Source: an uncultured Verrucomicrobiales bacterium (GTDB taxonomy: Bacteria > Verrucomicrobiota > Verrucomicrobiae > Limisphaerales > CANJSG01). From it: 6,727 nt of DNA. Numbering within the stretch: the first letter of the stretch is position 1; each line of letters begins with the position of its first letter. The DNA lies in assembly GCA_946480965.1 (NCBI GenBank), contig CAMLMI010000261.1:1-6727 (forward strand). The letters are read 5' to 3'. The position numbers were made by a program, and so were the translations under genes. Positions 1 through 6,441 of this stretch are shown here, piece by piece. The notes beneath the pieces were generated by a model. It had not been told where the DNA came from. It saw only the letters and a program-made list of their open reading frames with translations, and did not search any database.

Positions 1-17
1 TTCGACATCGGGCGCGG

Positions 18-46
18 AAGCTAGGGGTGGAGACGGGGAGCGTCAA
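18..46 (-). promoter_or_regulatory. Probable sigma70-type promoter of a divergent, near-leaderless gene
   Basis: Read on the minus strand, TTGACG (46-41, five of six matches to the -35 consensus) is followed after exactly 17 bases by TAGCTT (23-18), which keeps the key first, second and last bases of the -10 box. Nine bases beyond the -10 box is an ATG at 8-6 (ATG TCG, running off the window), so the transcript would start at or a few bases before the start codon. A 9-bp direct repeat, GGCGCGGAA on the plus strand, lies at 11-19 and 52-60, flanking the promoter 41 bp apart, and could be a regulator site. The product of the divergent gene cannot be told from two codons. The alternative is that bases 1-24 are the end of a plus-strand gene stopping at TAG 22-24. 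Confidence 0.45.
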
Positions 47-288
47 CCGACGGCGCGGAAACCCTCGCGTGGAGCGCGCGCTAGGTTCGTTGTAACGGCC
101 CGGCTTGGCGGGAGTTTCCAAGGGTTGGCACCCCGCATCCGCCCGGAGAACGACGGGTCTTCCGCTCCGTGGGAGACGCGTTTGCATTCCGGCAGGGGAG
201 CGGCCAATGTCCGCCGCACCTGACCCGAAAACGCATCCCGGATGCGATGCGCAGGACGTTTCCGCAACCAACCGCAACCATTGAACCG
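47..288. other. Intergenic region upstream of the DUF2911 genes
   Basis: No convincing gene was seen on either strand. The plus frame can be extended upstream to a GTG at 169, but the added 40 residues precede a perfectly good signal peptide and are probably not translated. No clear plus-strand promoter is visible: TTGCAT at 182-187 is the best -35 candidate, but it has no matching -10 box. Apart from the inverted repeat at 232-246 and a small ccaa-ggg-ttgg palindrome at 118-128, nothing stands out. The stretch could be an interspersed repeat, which a genome search would show. Confidence 0.5.
232..246. promoter_or_regulatory. Operator-like inverted repeat CGCATCC-C-GGATGCG
   Basis: Two perfect 7-bp arms flank a single central base, ending 42 bases before the ATG at 289. 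The one-base centre makes this a poor RNA hairpin but a typical shape for the site of a dimeric DNA-binding protein. No regulator is encoded in the window, and the promoter it would control has not been identified, so the role is only suggested. Confidence 0.25.
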
Positions 289-840
289 ATGAAAACGCTC
301 AGCACCCTCCTCGCCGTCGCCGCCACCCTTCTGATCGCCGCTTCGCCGCTTCAGGCGCAGCGCGCACGCACCAGCCCGCACGAGACCGTCAGCGCGATGA
401 TCGACGGCAACCGCGTCACCGTCACCTATGGACGGCCCTACACGAAGAACCCGCGCGGCGGCGAAGTCCGCAAGGTCTGGGGCGGGCTGGTGCCCTACGG
501 CAAGGCCTGGCGGATGGGCGCGGACGAAGCCACTACGCTCATCACCCAGCAACCGCTCGTCATCGGCGAGACCACCATTCCCGCCGGGGCCTATACGCTC
601 TACTTCGTCCCGAACGAAGACGGTTCGGCCAAGCTCGCCTTCAGCAGCACGCTCGGCGGGTGGGGCGTGCCGGTGAACGAGAAGACCGACGTGGCCCGCG
701 TGGACGCCAAGAAGGAAACGCTGGAGACCGATGTGGACCAGTTCACCGTGGCGGTCGAGAAGGGCGCTTCCGGCGGCGGCGTGATCAAGCTGTCCTGGGA
801 AAAGACCGCCTACACCGTGGCCTTCACGGTCAAGAAATGA
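289..840 (+). CDS. Secreted DUF2911 family protein (first of a tandem pair)
   Basis: This is a 183-residue exported protein of unknown function. Residues 1-23 form a classic signal peptide (MKT start, hydrophobic core, cleavage expected after LQA, leaving Gln24). The mature part carries the DUF2911 signatures: TYGRP (46-50), LVPYG, AWRMGADEAT (73-82), and the IPAGAYTLYFVP strand pair, followed by a WG motif and a C-terminal beta-rich tail. Compared with the next gene's protein it has about six extra residues between the GRP and LVP motifs. DUF2911 proteins are small, mostly beta-sheet and typically exported; no reaction is established. The ATG at 289 was preferred to the in-frame GTG at 169 because the signal peptide begins there; there is no Shine-Dalgarno sequence. 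It is followed 44 bases later by a diverged paralogue. The family assignment is firm and the role is unknown. Confidence 0.9.
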   Translation: MKTLSTLLAVAATLLIAASPLQAQRARTSPHETVSAMIDGNRVTVTYGRPYTKNPRGGEVRKVWGGLVPYGKAWRMGADEATTLITQQPLVIGETTIPAGAYTLYFVPNEDGSAKLAFSSTLGGWGVPVNEKTDVARVDAKKETLETDVDQFTVAVEKGASGGGVIKLSWEKTAYTVAFTVKK

Positions 841-846
841 ACGGAA

Positions 847-856
847 CCCGATCGGG
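847..856. promoter_or_regulatory. 10-bp perfect palindrome between the two DUF2911 genes
   Basis: CCCGATCGGG lies in the 44-base gap between the DUF2911 genes. It could be a regulator site or simply chance in GC-rich DNA. No promoter elements could be placed around it, so it carries little weight. Confidence 0.12.
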
Positions 857-884
857 CACGGTCCACACCGGGTATTTGCCAACC

Positions 885-1760
885 ATGAATCCTAAAATCG
901 TTTCCTCTCTCGCGCTGGTCTGCGGACTGGCTTTGGTCCCCGACGTTTCGGCCCAGACTCCGGCGGTCGAGTTTCCCGCCGCCAGCCCGGCCGCCACGGT
1001 GAAGCAGAAGGTCGGCCTGACCGACGTGGAGGTCATCTATTCAAGGCCCAGCATGAAAGGGCGCGAGATCTTCGGCTCTCTCGTTCCGTTCGGCGAGGTC
1101 TGGCGCACCGGGGCCAACGCGGCCACGCGCATCTCCTTCAGCACCGACGTGACCTTCGGTGGAGCCAAGCTCGCCGCCGGCACCTACGAGCTCTTCACCA
1201 TCCCGGACAAGGCCGAGTGGACGGTCATCGTGCAGAAGCTCCCCGAGAAAGCCTCCTGGGGCGCCTACGCCTACAAGCCGGAGAACGACACTGCCCGCGT
1301 GAAGGCCAAGCCCATCAAGCTGGCCTCGCCGGTCGAGACCTTCAGCATGGGCTTCGACGCGCTCCGTGACACGGGCGCGACGCTGCTGCTCGATTGGGAA
1401 ACGACCCGCGTGCCGGTGGCGCTGACCGTGGACACCGTCGCGGTGGTGCAGCCGAAGATCGAGGCGGCAATCAAAGCCGGAGAGGCCAAGACGTGGAACT
1501 TCTACTACGGCGCGGCCTCGCTGCTCTTCAACAACGGCGGCGATGCCAAACAGGCGCTGGAGTGGGTCAACGAGTCGATCAAGCTGCGCGCCGGTTATCC
1601 CGGCAGCCTGCTGCTCAAGGCGCGGTTGCTGGCCAAGCTCGGCCAGAACGCCGAAGCCAAGGCCCTCGCGGCCGAAGCGGCCGAGAGCGGGATCAAGCTG
1701 GAAGGCGCCAACAGCGTCATGGCCCGCCAGGCCAAGGAACTCGCGGCGTCGCTGAAGTGA
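885..1760 (+). CDS. Secreted DUF2911 protein with C-terminal TPR-like repeat region
   Basis: This is a 291-residue exported protein. Residues 1-23 are a signal peptide (MNPK start, cleavage expected after VSA, leaving Gln24 exactly as in the preceding protein). Residues about 35-165 are a DUF2911 domain with YSRPSMKGR (52-60), IFGSLVPFG, VWRTGANAAT (72-81), AAGTYELFTIP and WTVIV motifs, closer to the family consensus than the upstream copy. After a short beta segment, residues about 188-291 are alpha-helical with TPR-like spacing (NFYYGAASLLFNNGGDAKQA, then LLLKARLLAKLGQNAEAKAL), suggesting a protein-binding tail. An in-frame ATG at 837 overlaps the upstream stop as ATGA and would add 16 residues before the signal peptide; the ATG at 885 gives the cleaner signal peptide. 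There is no Shine-Dalgarno sequence. The function is unknown; the TPR-like part points to a partner or scaffold role. Confidence 0.88.
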   Translation: MNPKIVSSLALVCGLALVPDVSAQTPAVEFPAASPAATVKQKVGLTDVEVIYSRPSMKGREIFGSLVPFGEVWRTGANAATRISFSTDVTFGGAKLAAGTYELFTIPDKAEWTVIVQKLPEKASWGAYAYKPENDTARVKAKPIKLASPVETFSMGFDALRDTGATLLLDWETTRVPVALTVDTVAVVQPKIEAAIKAGEAKTWNFYYGAASLLFNNGGDAKQALEWVNESIKLRAGYPGSLLLKARLLAKLGQNAEAKALAAEAAESGIKLEGANSVMARQAKELAASLK

Positions 1761-1819
1761 TGCGATCGCCCCGCGCGACATTCTGCGAAGACGGCCGGGC
1801 TTCCAGCCTGATCCATTGC

Positions 1820-4372
1820 ATGGAGGCCCCTCACCCCGTCCCTCTCCCCATCCGTTGGGGAGAGGGTGGCCGAAGACCGGATAAGGGGATTCCTCTTGGG
1901 CTAGCTGTCATCTTTCGCGCCTGCCTCGGACTGCTTTTCCTCGGCATGGTTCTTTCATCCCAAGCGGCCACTAACAGTGTCTCCCCCGCCGCCATCCGCG
2001 AGGAACTGCGGGCCTTCGCCACCTACGCCACCGTGCTCCACGTCGCGGCACATCCCGACGACGAGAACACCCAGCTCATCACCTACCTCGCCCGGGGACG
2101 CGCCTACCGCACCGCCTACCTCTCGCTCACGCGCGGCGACGGCGGGCAGAACGAGCTGGGGCCGGAGTTTGGCGAACTGCTCGGCCTCGCCCGCACCCAG
2201 GAGCTGCTGATGGCCCGGCGGCTTGATGGCGGACGCCAGTTCTTCACCCGTGCGCTGGACTTCGGCTATTCGAAGACCCTCGACGAGACCCTCGCCATCT
2301 GGGACCGCCAACAGGTCGTGGCTGACATCGTCCGCCTCTACCGCACTTTTCGGCCGGACGTGGTCGTCACCCGCTTTTCCCCGCAACCGGGCGGCACGCA
2401 CGGGCACCACACCGCGTCGGCCGCGCTGGCCTTGGAAGCCTTCAAACTCTCCGGCGATCCGACGGCGTTTCCCGAACAGCTCGCCGAAGGGCTCACGCCG
2501 TGGCAGCCGACGCGCATTTTGCAGAACGGTCGCGGTGGCGGGAGCGATGATAGCCTGCCGCTGTTGGCCGGAGGCACCGACGCCGTCACCGGCCAGACCT
2601 ATCAGACCATCGCCATGCACAGCCGCGCCCAGCACAAGACGCAGGGCTTCGGCTTGCGGCCCACGGGCTCGGGCGATGGTTCTTGGCGCGAGAGCTTCAC
2701 GCTGTTGGGAGGTTTGCCCGTGATCAACGACCTGATGGACGGCATCGACCCGACGTGGAACCGCGTGCCCGGAGGTGCGGCCATCGCCGGACAGGCCGGG
2801 GAAGCGTTGAAGCGGTTTGATCCGAAGAACCCGATGGCGAGCGTTCCGGCGTTGCTGGAACTGCGGAAGCTCGTTGCCGCGCTGCCGGCCGATCCCGTGG
2901 TGGACGACAAGCGACGGCAGTTGGACCGCATCGTCCAGCATTGCCTCGGCCTGGAGGTTTCCAGCGTCGCCACGGTCGGCGAAGTGGTGCCGGGCGAGAC
3001 GTTGAAGCTTCGCTACGAGGTCCGGAGGGCCAACGAGGTTGCGGTTCGTTTGAAAACGGTGCGGGTCAAAGGACAGTTGGAAAACAAGCTCGCCACGGAA
3101 CTTGCCCAAGGACAGACGACGGTTGGTGAACTCGCTTTCGCGGTGCCGAAGTCCACGCCTTTGACCCAGCCCTATTGGCTTCGCGAAGAACCCACCACCG
3201 GCATGTCGCGCGTGGCCGATCCGAAGCTCATCGGCTTGCCGGAGAATCCGCCGAGCTTCGAGGTGGAATACGAGTTCGAGGTCTCGGGCCAGACGCTGGT
3301 GGTGACCGATCCGGTCGTGGCTCCGGCCCAGGCGGGTCGGCCGACGCGGGCGCTGGGCGTGATCGCGCCGGTGTCGTTGAAGTTCGACTCGGGCGTGGTC
3401 GTGGTCGCGCCCGGCGGCCAGAAAACGGTTCGGGTGGAAGTGAAAGCCGCGAGGGCCGAAGCCAAGGGCACGTTGCGGCTGGAGATGCCCTCCGGATGGA
3501 GCGTGTCGCCGGCCAGCCAAACCTTCGCCATCGCCGAGGCGGGCGCTACGGCCACGGTCGAGTTCACCCTGGCCACACCAGCCGCCGCGTCATTGGCCAG
3601 CGTCCTGGCCGTGGCGGAAATCGATGGCGCGCGCTTCAGCAACCGGCGCGTCGAGATCGCCTATCCGCACATTCCGTTTCAACTACTCCAACCGGCCGCC
3701 TGGCTGAAGGTGTCCTCGTTCGAAGTCGCCAAGCGCGGTGACAAGGTCGGCTATCTGCCCGGCGCGGGCGACGACACGGTCGAGGCGTTGACCCAGCTCG
3801 GCTACTCGGTCACGACGCTCGCCGGCGCGGACCTGACCCAGGAGAAGCTGCGTGGTCTCGACGCCGTGGTCATCGGCGTGCGCGCCTTCAACGAGCGCAC
3901 CGACCTCGCCGACAACCTGCCCGGCCTCTTCGCCTACGTAGAGGCAGGCGGCACGGTCATCGCGCAATACAACCGGCCCAACGGACTCCGCACGACGCGC
4001 CTCGGCCCCTACGACCTCAGCATTGCCGGCCCGGCCCCGCGTCTGCGCATCACGGATGAAAACGCGCCGGTCTCGTTCCTCGCGCCCGATCATCCCGCGC
4101 TGACCACGCCCAACCGGATCGGCCCGGCGGACTTCGTCGGCTGGGTGCAGGAGCGAGGCGCCTATTTCCCCGGCACCTGGGACGAAGCCCGCTACACGCC
4201 GGTCCTGGCCATGAACGATCCGGGCGAAGAGCCGCTGAAGAGCTCCGTGCTCGTGGCCCAACACGGCCAAGGCCACTTCGTCTATACCGGGCTGGCCTTC
4301 TTCCGGCAGTTGCCCGCCGGGGTGCCGGGCGCCTACCGGCTGTTCGCCAATCTCGTGTCGCTCGGAAAATGA
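1820..4372 (+). CDS. Large secreted PIG-L/LmbE family deacetylase with GATase-like C-terminal domain
   Basis: This is an 850-residue exported, metal-dependent deacetylase-like enzyme. With the ATG at 1820, a hydrophobic signal core lies at residues about 26-45, with cleavage likely after SQA (49). The PIG-L catalytic domain (about 65-320) contains AHPDDE (77-82) and HGHH (194-197). By comparison with MshB, H78, D81 and H197 would bind the metal, D80 would be the general base and H194 would stabilise the transition state, so the active site looks intact. A helical linker follows, then a beta-sandwich (about 515-595), then an alpha/beta domain (about 640-850) with GYLPGAGDD (644-652) and VVIGVRAFNE, resembling class I glutamine amidotransferase/ThuA folds. 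The length suits the large bacterial PIG-L proteins and far exceeds that of BshB or MshB. The substrate is unknown; an N-acylated sugar is likely. The start is uncertain: 1760 (TGATG overlap), 1820 and 1946 are all in frame, and the segment before the signal core is repeat-derived. The stop overlaps the next gene. Confidence 0.88.
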   Translation: MEAPHPVPLPIRWGEGGRRPDKGIPLGLAVIFRACLGLLFLGMVLSSQAATNSVSPAAIREELRAFATYATVLHVAAHPDDENTQLITYLARGRAYRTAYLSLTRGDGGQNELGPEFGELLGLARTQELLMARRLDGGRQFFTRALDFGYSKTLDETLAIWDRQQVVADIVRLYRTFRPDVVVTRFSPQPGGTHGHHTASAALALEAFKLSGDPTAFPEQLAEGLTPWQPTRILQNGRGGGSDDSLPLLAGGTDAVTGQTYQTIAMHSRAQHKTQGFGLRPTGSGDGSWRESFTLLGGLPVINDLMDGIDPTWNRVPGGAAIAGQAGEALKRFDPKNPMASVPALLELRKLVAALPADPVVDDKRRQLDRIVQHCLGLEVSSVATVGEVVPGETLKLRYEVRRANEVAVRLKTVRVKGQLENKLATELAQGQTTVGELAFAVPKSTPLTQPYWLREEPTTGMSRVADPKLIGLPENPPSFEVEYEFEVSGQTLVVTDPVVAPAQAGRPTRALGVIAPVSLKFDSGVVVVAPGGQKTVRVEVKAARAEAKGTLRLEMPSGWSVSPASQTFAIAEAGATATVEFTLATPAAASLASVLAVAEIDGARFSNRRVEIAYPHIPFQLLQPAAWLKVSSFEVAKRGDKVGYLPGAGDDTVEALTQLGYSVTTLAGADLTQEKLRGLDAVVIGVRAFNERTDLADNLPGLFAYVEAGGTVIAQYNRPNGLRTTRLGPYDLSIAGPAPRLRITDENAPVSFLAPDHPALTTPNRIGPADFVGWVQERGAYFPGTWDEARYTPVLAMNDPGEEPLKSSVLVAQHGQGHFVYTGLAFFRQLPAGVPGAYRLFANLVSLGK
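1840..1866. repeat. Hairpin repeat (10-bp arms) within the 5' end of the PIG-L reading frame
   Basis: CCCTCTCCCC (1840-1849) and GGGGAGAGGG (1857-1866) are perfect inverted arms around a 7-base loop, inside a longer C-rich/G-rich stretch (about 1826-1871). Sequences of this look, which translate as PHPVPLPxxWGEGG, are familiar as dispersed intergenic repeats in many bacteria; that is recalled knowledge and has not been checked here. No T-tract follows, so it is not a standard terminator. It lies 79 bases after the DUF2911-TPR stop codon and before the hydrophobic core of the PIG-L signal peptide. Confidence 0.6.
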
Positions 4373-4515
4373 AACCGCCGTCCGATCCCTCCAGCCCCGA
4401 CGAACCGCCCGGCGTGCCGGGCTTCCGCACCTGGCGCGGGGTCTATCTGTTTGTCTTCGGGTTCTTCCTCTTCTCGGTGCTGCTCCTCGCGCTCTTTTCG
4501 CGCGTCTACTCATGA
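4369..4515 (+). CDS. 48-residue single-pass membrane protein, possible symporter subunit
   Basis: This is a very short gene with a strong case from its position: its ATG overlaps the PIG-L stop as ATGA (4369-4372), and its TGA overlaps the symporter ATG in the same way (4512-4515). The protein has a polar N-terminal part rich in Pro, Asp and Glu (1-18), an aromatic/basic junction FRTWRGVY (19-26), one hydrophobic helix (about 25-43, rich in Phe and Leu), and a short SRVYS tail. By the positive-inside rule the N-terminus should face the cytoplasm. Some SSS-type carriers are known to work with small membrane partners (for example the DUF4212 small-subunit type), though this protein has one helix rather than two and is not recognisably that family. 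The best inference is an accessory or stabilising subunit of the following symporter. I do not recognise the family. Confidence 0.75.
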   Translation: MKPPSDPSSPDEPPGVPGFRTWRGVYLFVFGFFLFSVLLLALFSRVYS

Positions 4516-6221
4516 ACGCGCTCGATTGGCTGGTGCTGCTGGGGACGATTCTCGGCATCGCGCTCTACGGCACGTGGCGCACGCGGCACACCGACAACCT
4601 CAACACCTACCTCAAGGGCAACCACAACACCGGCTGGATCACGATCGGCCTGTCGGTCATGGCCACCCAAGCGAGCACGATCACCTACCTCTCGCTGCCC
4701 GGCCAGGCCTACGAGAACGGAATCGCCTTCATCCAAAACTATTTCGGCCTGCCGCTCGCGTTGATCATAGTTTGCGCGGTCTTCCTGCCGATCTACCGCA
4801 AGCTCGGGGTCTACACGGCCTATGAATACCTCGGCCGCCGCTTCGACTCGAAGACGCGGCTGCTCGGCGCGTCGCTCTTCCTGCTCCAGCGCGGTCTCCA
4901 GTCCGGCATCACCATCTACGCGCCGGCCATCATCCTCTCGACGGTGCTCGGCTGGCGGCTGGACCTGACCATCCTCTTCACCGGCCTGCTGGTGATCGTC
5001 TATACCGTCACCGGCGGCAGCGCGGCGGTGAACCTGACGCAGCGCTGGCAGATGGCGGTGATCTTCGGCGGCATGGTCACGGCGTTCGTCGTCCTGCTGA
5101 CGAAGCTGCCCGACGACTCGGCCCACATCGCCGGGGCGCTGGGCAAGCTGGAGGCGGTGGACTTCACCCCGGACCCGCAGCGGCGCTACACCTTCTGGAG
5201 CGGCCTGCTGGGCGGGCTCTTCCTGTCGCTATCCTACTTCGGCACCGACCAATCGCAGGTCCAGCGCTACATCGGTGGCGCTGCGCTGCGCGAAGGTCGG
5301 CTGGGGCTGATGTTCAACGCGGTCTTCAAGATCCCGATGCAGTTCCTCATCGTCATGCTCGGGGCGCTGCTCTTCGTCTTCTACCAGTTCCAACCGAACA
5401 CGCCGGTCTTCTTCAACCAGACGGAATGGCAGCGCCATGTGGATGGCCCGGAAGGCGCCCGCTTCCGCGCGATCGAGGAGAAACACGCCGCGCTCCATGC
5501 GGACAAGCAGGTGAAGATCCGCGCCTGGGTGGCGGCCCGCGACGGGGCCGATCCGGCGCTCGAAGCTTCCGCGCGAGCGTCCATGCTGGAAGCGCAACAG
5601 GCGTCCGAAGCGGTCCGCAAGGAGGCGCGGGACACGCTCAAGGCCGTCGATCCCAAGGCCAAGACCAAGGACTCGGACTACGTCTTCATCACCTTCATCC
5701 TGACGCAGCTCCCGCACGGCGTGATCGGCCTGCTCATCGCCGTGATGTTCGCCTCGGCGCTGTCGTCCAAGGCCGGCGAATTGAACGCGCTGGGCACGAC
5801 CAGCACCATCGACCTCTGGCGGCACGTCCGGCCGTTGGCGGCGCACGACGAGGCGAGGAACGTGCGCAACGCGAAGTGGTTCACCGCGCTCTGGGGCTTC
5901 TTCGCCATCGGGTTCGCGCTGTTCGTGAGCTTCGCGGAGAACCTGATCGAGGCGCTGAACATCGTGGCGTCCATCTTCTATCCGGCGCTGCTGGGCGTGT
6001 TTGTCGTCGCGTTCTTCCTGAAAAAGGTCGGCGGCACGGCGGTGTTCTGGGCGGCGGTGGCGGCCCAGGTGCTGGTCATCGGGCTCTTCTTCATGGGCAA
6101 GGTGTTTCCCGCCCACGAGATCGGCTACCTCTGGCTCAACCCCATCGGCTGCGCCGCCTGCGTGGTGTTCAGCCTGGTCTTCCAGGCGCTTTTCGGGCGC
6201 AGCGAGATGGAGGCTGCATGA
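4512..6221 (+). CDS. Sodium:solute symporter (SSS family) with long hydrophilic insert
   Basis: This is a 569-residue inner-membrane protein expected to import a solute with sodium. SSS hallmarks appear in order: YEYLGRRFD (104-112), TGGSAAVNLTQRWQM (167-181), FGTDQSQVQRY (243-253), and SALSSKAGELNALGTTSTID (415-434), whose Ser418/Ser419 pair aligns with the Na2-site serines of vSGLT. About 13 membrane segments can be drawn (for example 4-21, 76-94, 152-170, 180-198, 228-247, 268-292, 391-417, 448-470, 535-560). Between 302 and 389 sits an 88-residue, Ala- and charge-rich, probably helical insert between two membrane segments, absent from short SSS proteins. The start overlaps the stop of the 48-residue membrane protein, giving tight translational coupling. 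The substrate cannot be predicted; proximity to a secreted PIG-L deacetylase suggests a sugar-like or deacylated product. The family call is secure. Confidence 0.93.
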   Translation: MNALDWLVLLGTILGIALYGTWRTRHTDNLNTYLKGNHNTGWITIGLSVMATQASTITYLSLPGQAYENGIAFIQNYFGLPLALIIVCAVFLPIYRKLGVYTAYEYLGRRFDSKTRLLGASLFLLQRGLQSGITIYAPAIILSTVLGWRLDLTILFTGLLVIVYTVTGGSAAVNLTQRWQMAVIFGGMVTAFVVLLTKLPDDSAHIAGALGKLEAVDFTPDPQRRYTFWSGLLGGLFLSLSYFGTDQSQVQRYIGGAALREGRLGLMFNAVFKIPMQFLIVMLGALLFVFYQFQPNTPVFFNQTEWQRHVDGPEGARFRAIEEKHAALHADKQVKIRAWVAARDGADPALEASARASMLEAQQASEAVRKEARDTLKAVDPKAKTKDSDYVFITFILTQLPHGVIGLLIAVMFASALSSKAGELNALGTTSTIDLWRHVRPLAAHDEARNVRNAKWFTALWGFFAIGFALFVSFAENLIEALNIVASIFYPALLGVFVVAFFLKKVGGTAVFWAAVAAQVLVIGLFFMGKVFPAHEIGYLWLNPIGCAACVVFSLVFQALFGRSEMEAA

Positions 6222-6237
6222 GAAGCGAAAAGAACAG

Positions 6238-6378
6238 CCACAGATGCACACAGATGAACACAGATGGGGTGCGCTCTCGTCGTGCGTCTGAACTTCGTGG
6301 AGGAATCTCGATGTGGCGAAAGGACTGCCGTCGGCCGATCAGCCCTTCGGATCTGTGTCCATCTGTGTCCATCTGTGG
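6238..6378. repeat. Inverted repeat pair built of 10-bp-phased CACAGATG units
   Basis: The left arm (6238-6265) holds CACAGATG at 6239, 6249 and 6259. The right arm (6351-6378) holds its complement ATCTGTG at 6351, 6361 and 6371, also 10 bp apart. Reversed, the right arm matches the left at 26 of 28 positions. The 85 bases between the arms include a tcggccga palindrome at 6331-6338. The arms could form a long stem in the transcript just past the symporter stop and might act as a processing or termination barrier, though no T-tract follows. Similar CACAGATG strings are, as I recall, common between genes in Verrucomicrobiota and other phyla; genome copy number was not checked. The element looks like a small non-coding, MITE- or REP-like repeat. 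Confidence 0.75.
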
Positions 6379-6392
6379 TTCTTCACCGCAGT

Positions 6393-6424
6393 CTCTTTTG
6401 CGACTCTTGTGCCTTCTTGTGGCC
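6393..6424 (-). repeat. Short-period (about 11 bp) repeat next to the inverted repeat
   Basis: On the minus strand the stretch reads as three degenerate 11-base units: GGCCACAAGAA, GGCACAAGAGT, CGCAAAAGAGA. It follows the CACAGATG element by about 15 bases and ends 17 bases before the next start codon. It is probably part of the same composite intergenic element. The translated minus-strand product (ATRRHKSRK) is a low-complexity by-product rather than a gene. Confidence 0.45.
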
Positions 6425-6441
6425 ATTCCTCCGCGTCCGGC

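Noticed and set aside
182..210. Plus-strand promoter with TTGCAT as the -35 box
   Set aside because: The bases 17-18 positions downstream (caatgt) do not resemble a -10 box.
43..882. 279-codon minus-strand open frame opposite the first DUF2911 gene
   Set aside because: Low-complexity Arg/Gly-rich translation without motifs, fully opposite a well-supported gene; a product of high GC content.
1394..1759. Extension of the PIG-L frame upstream to 1394
   Set aside because: It overlaps the DUF2911-TPR gene in another frame and would place 140 basic residues before the signal peptide.
1840..1866. Rho-independent terminator after the DUF2911-TPR gene
   Set aside because: The stem is strong but no T-tract follows, and the element lies inside the downstream reading frame.
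1955..3520. 521-codon minus-strand open frame opposite the PIG-L gene
   Set aside because: It lies antisense to motif-bearing PIG-L coding sequence and has an Arg/His/Gly-rich composition typical of shadow frames.
6238..6378. CRISPR array
   Set aside because: The units are 8 bp at a 10-bp period and occur as two inverted arms, without spacer-length gaps or long identical repeats.
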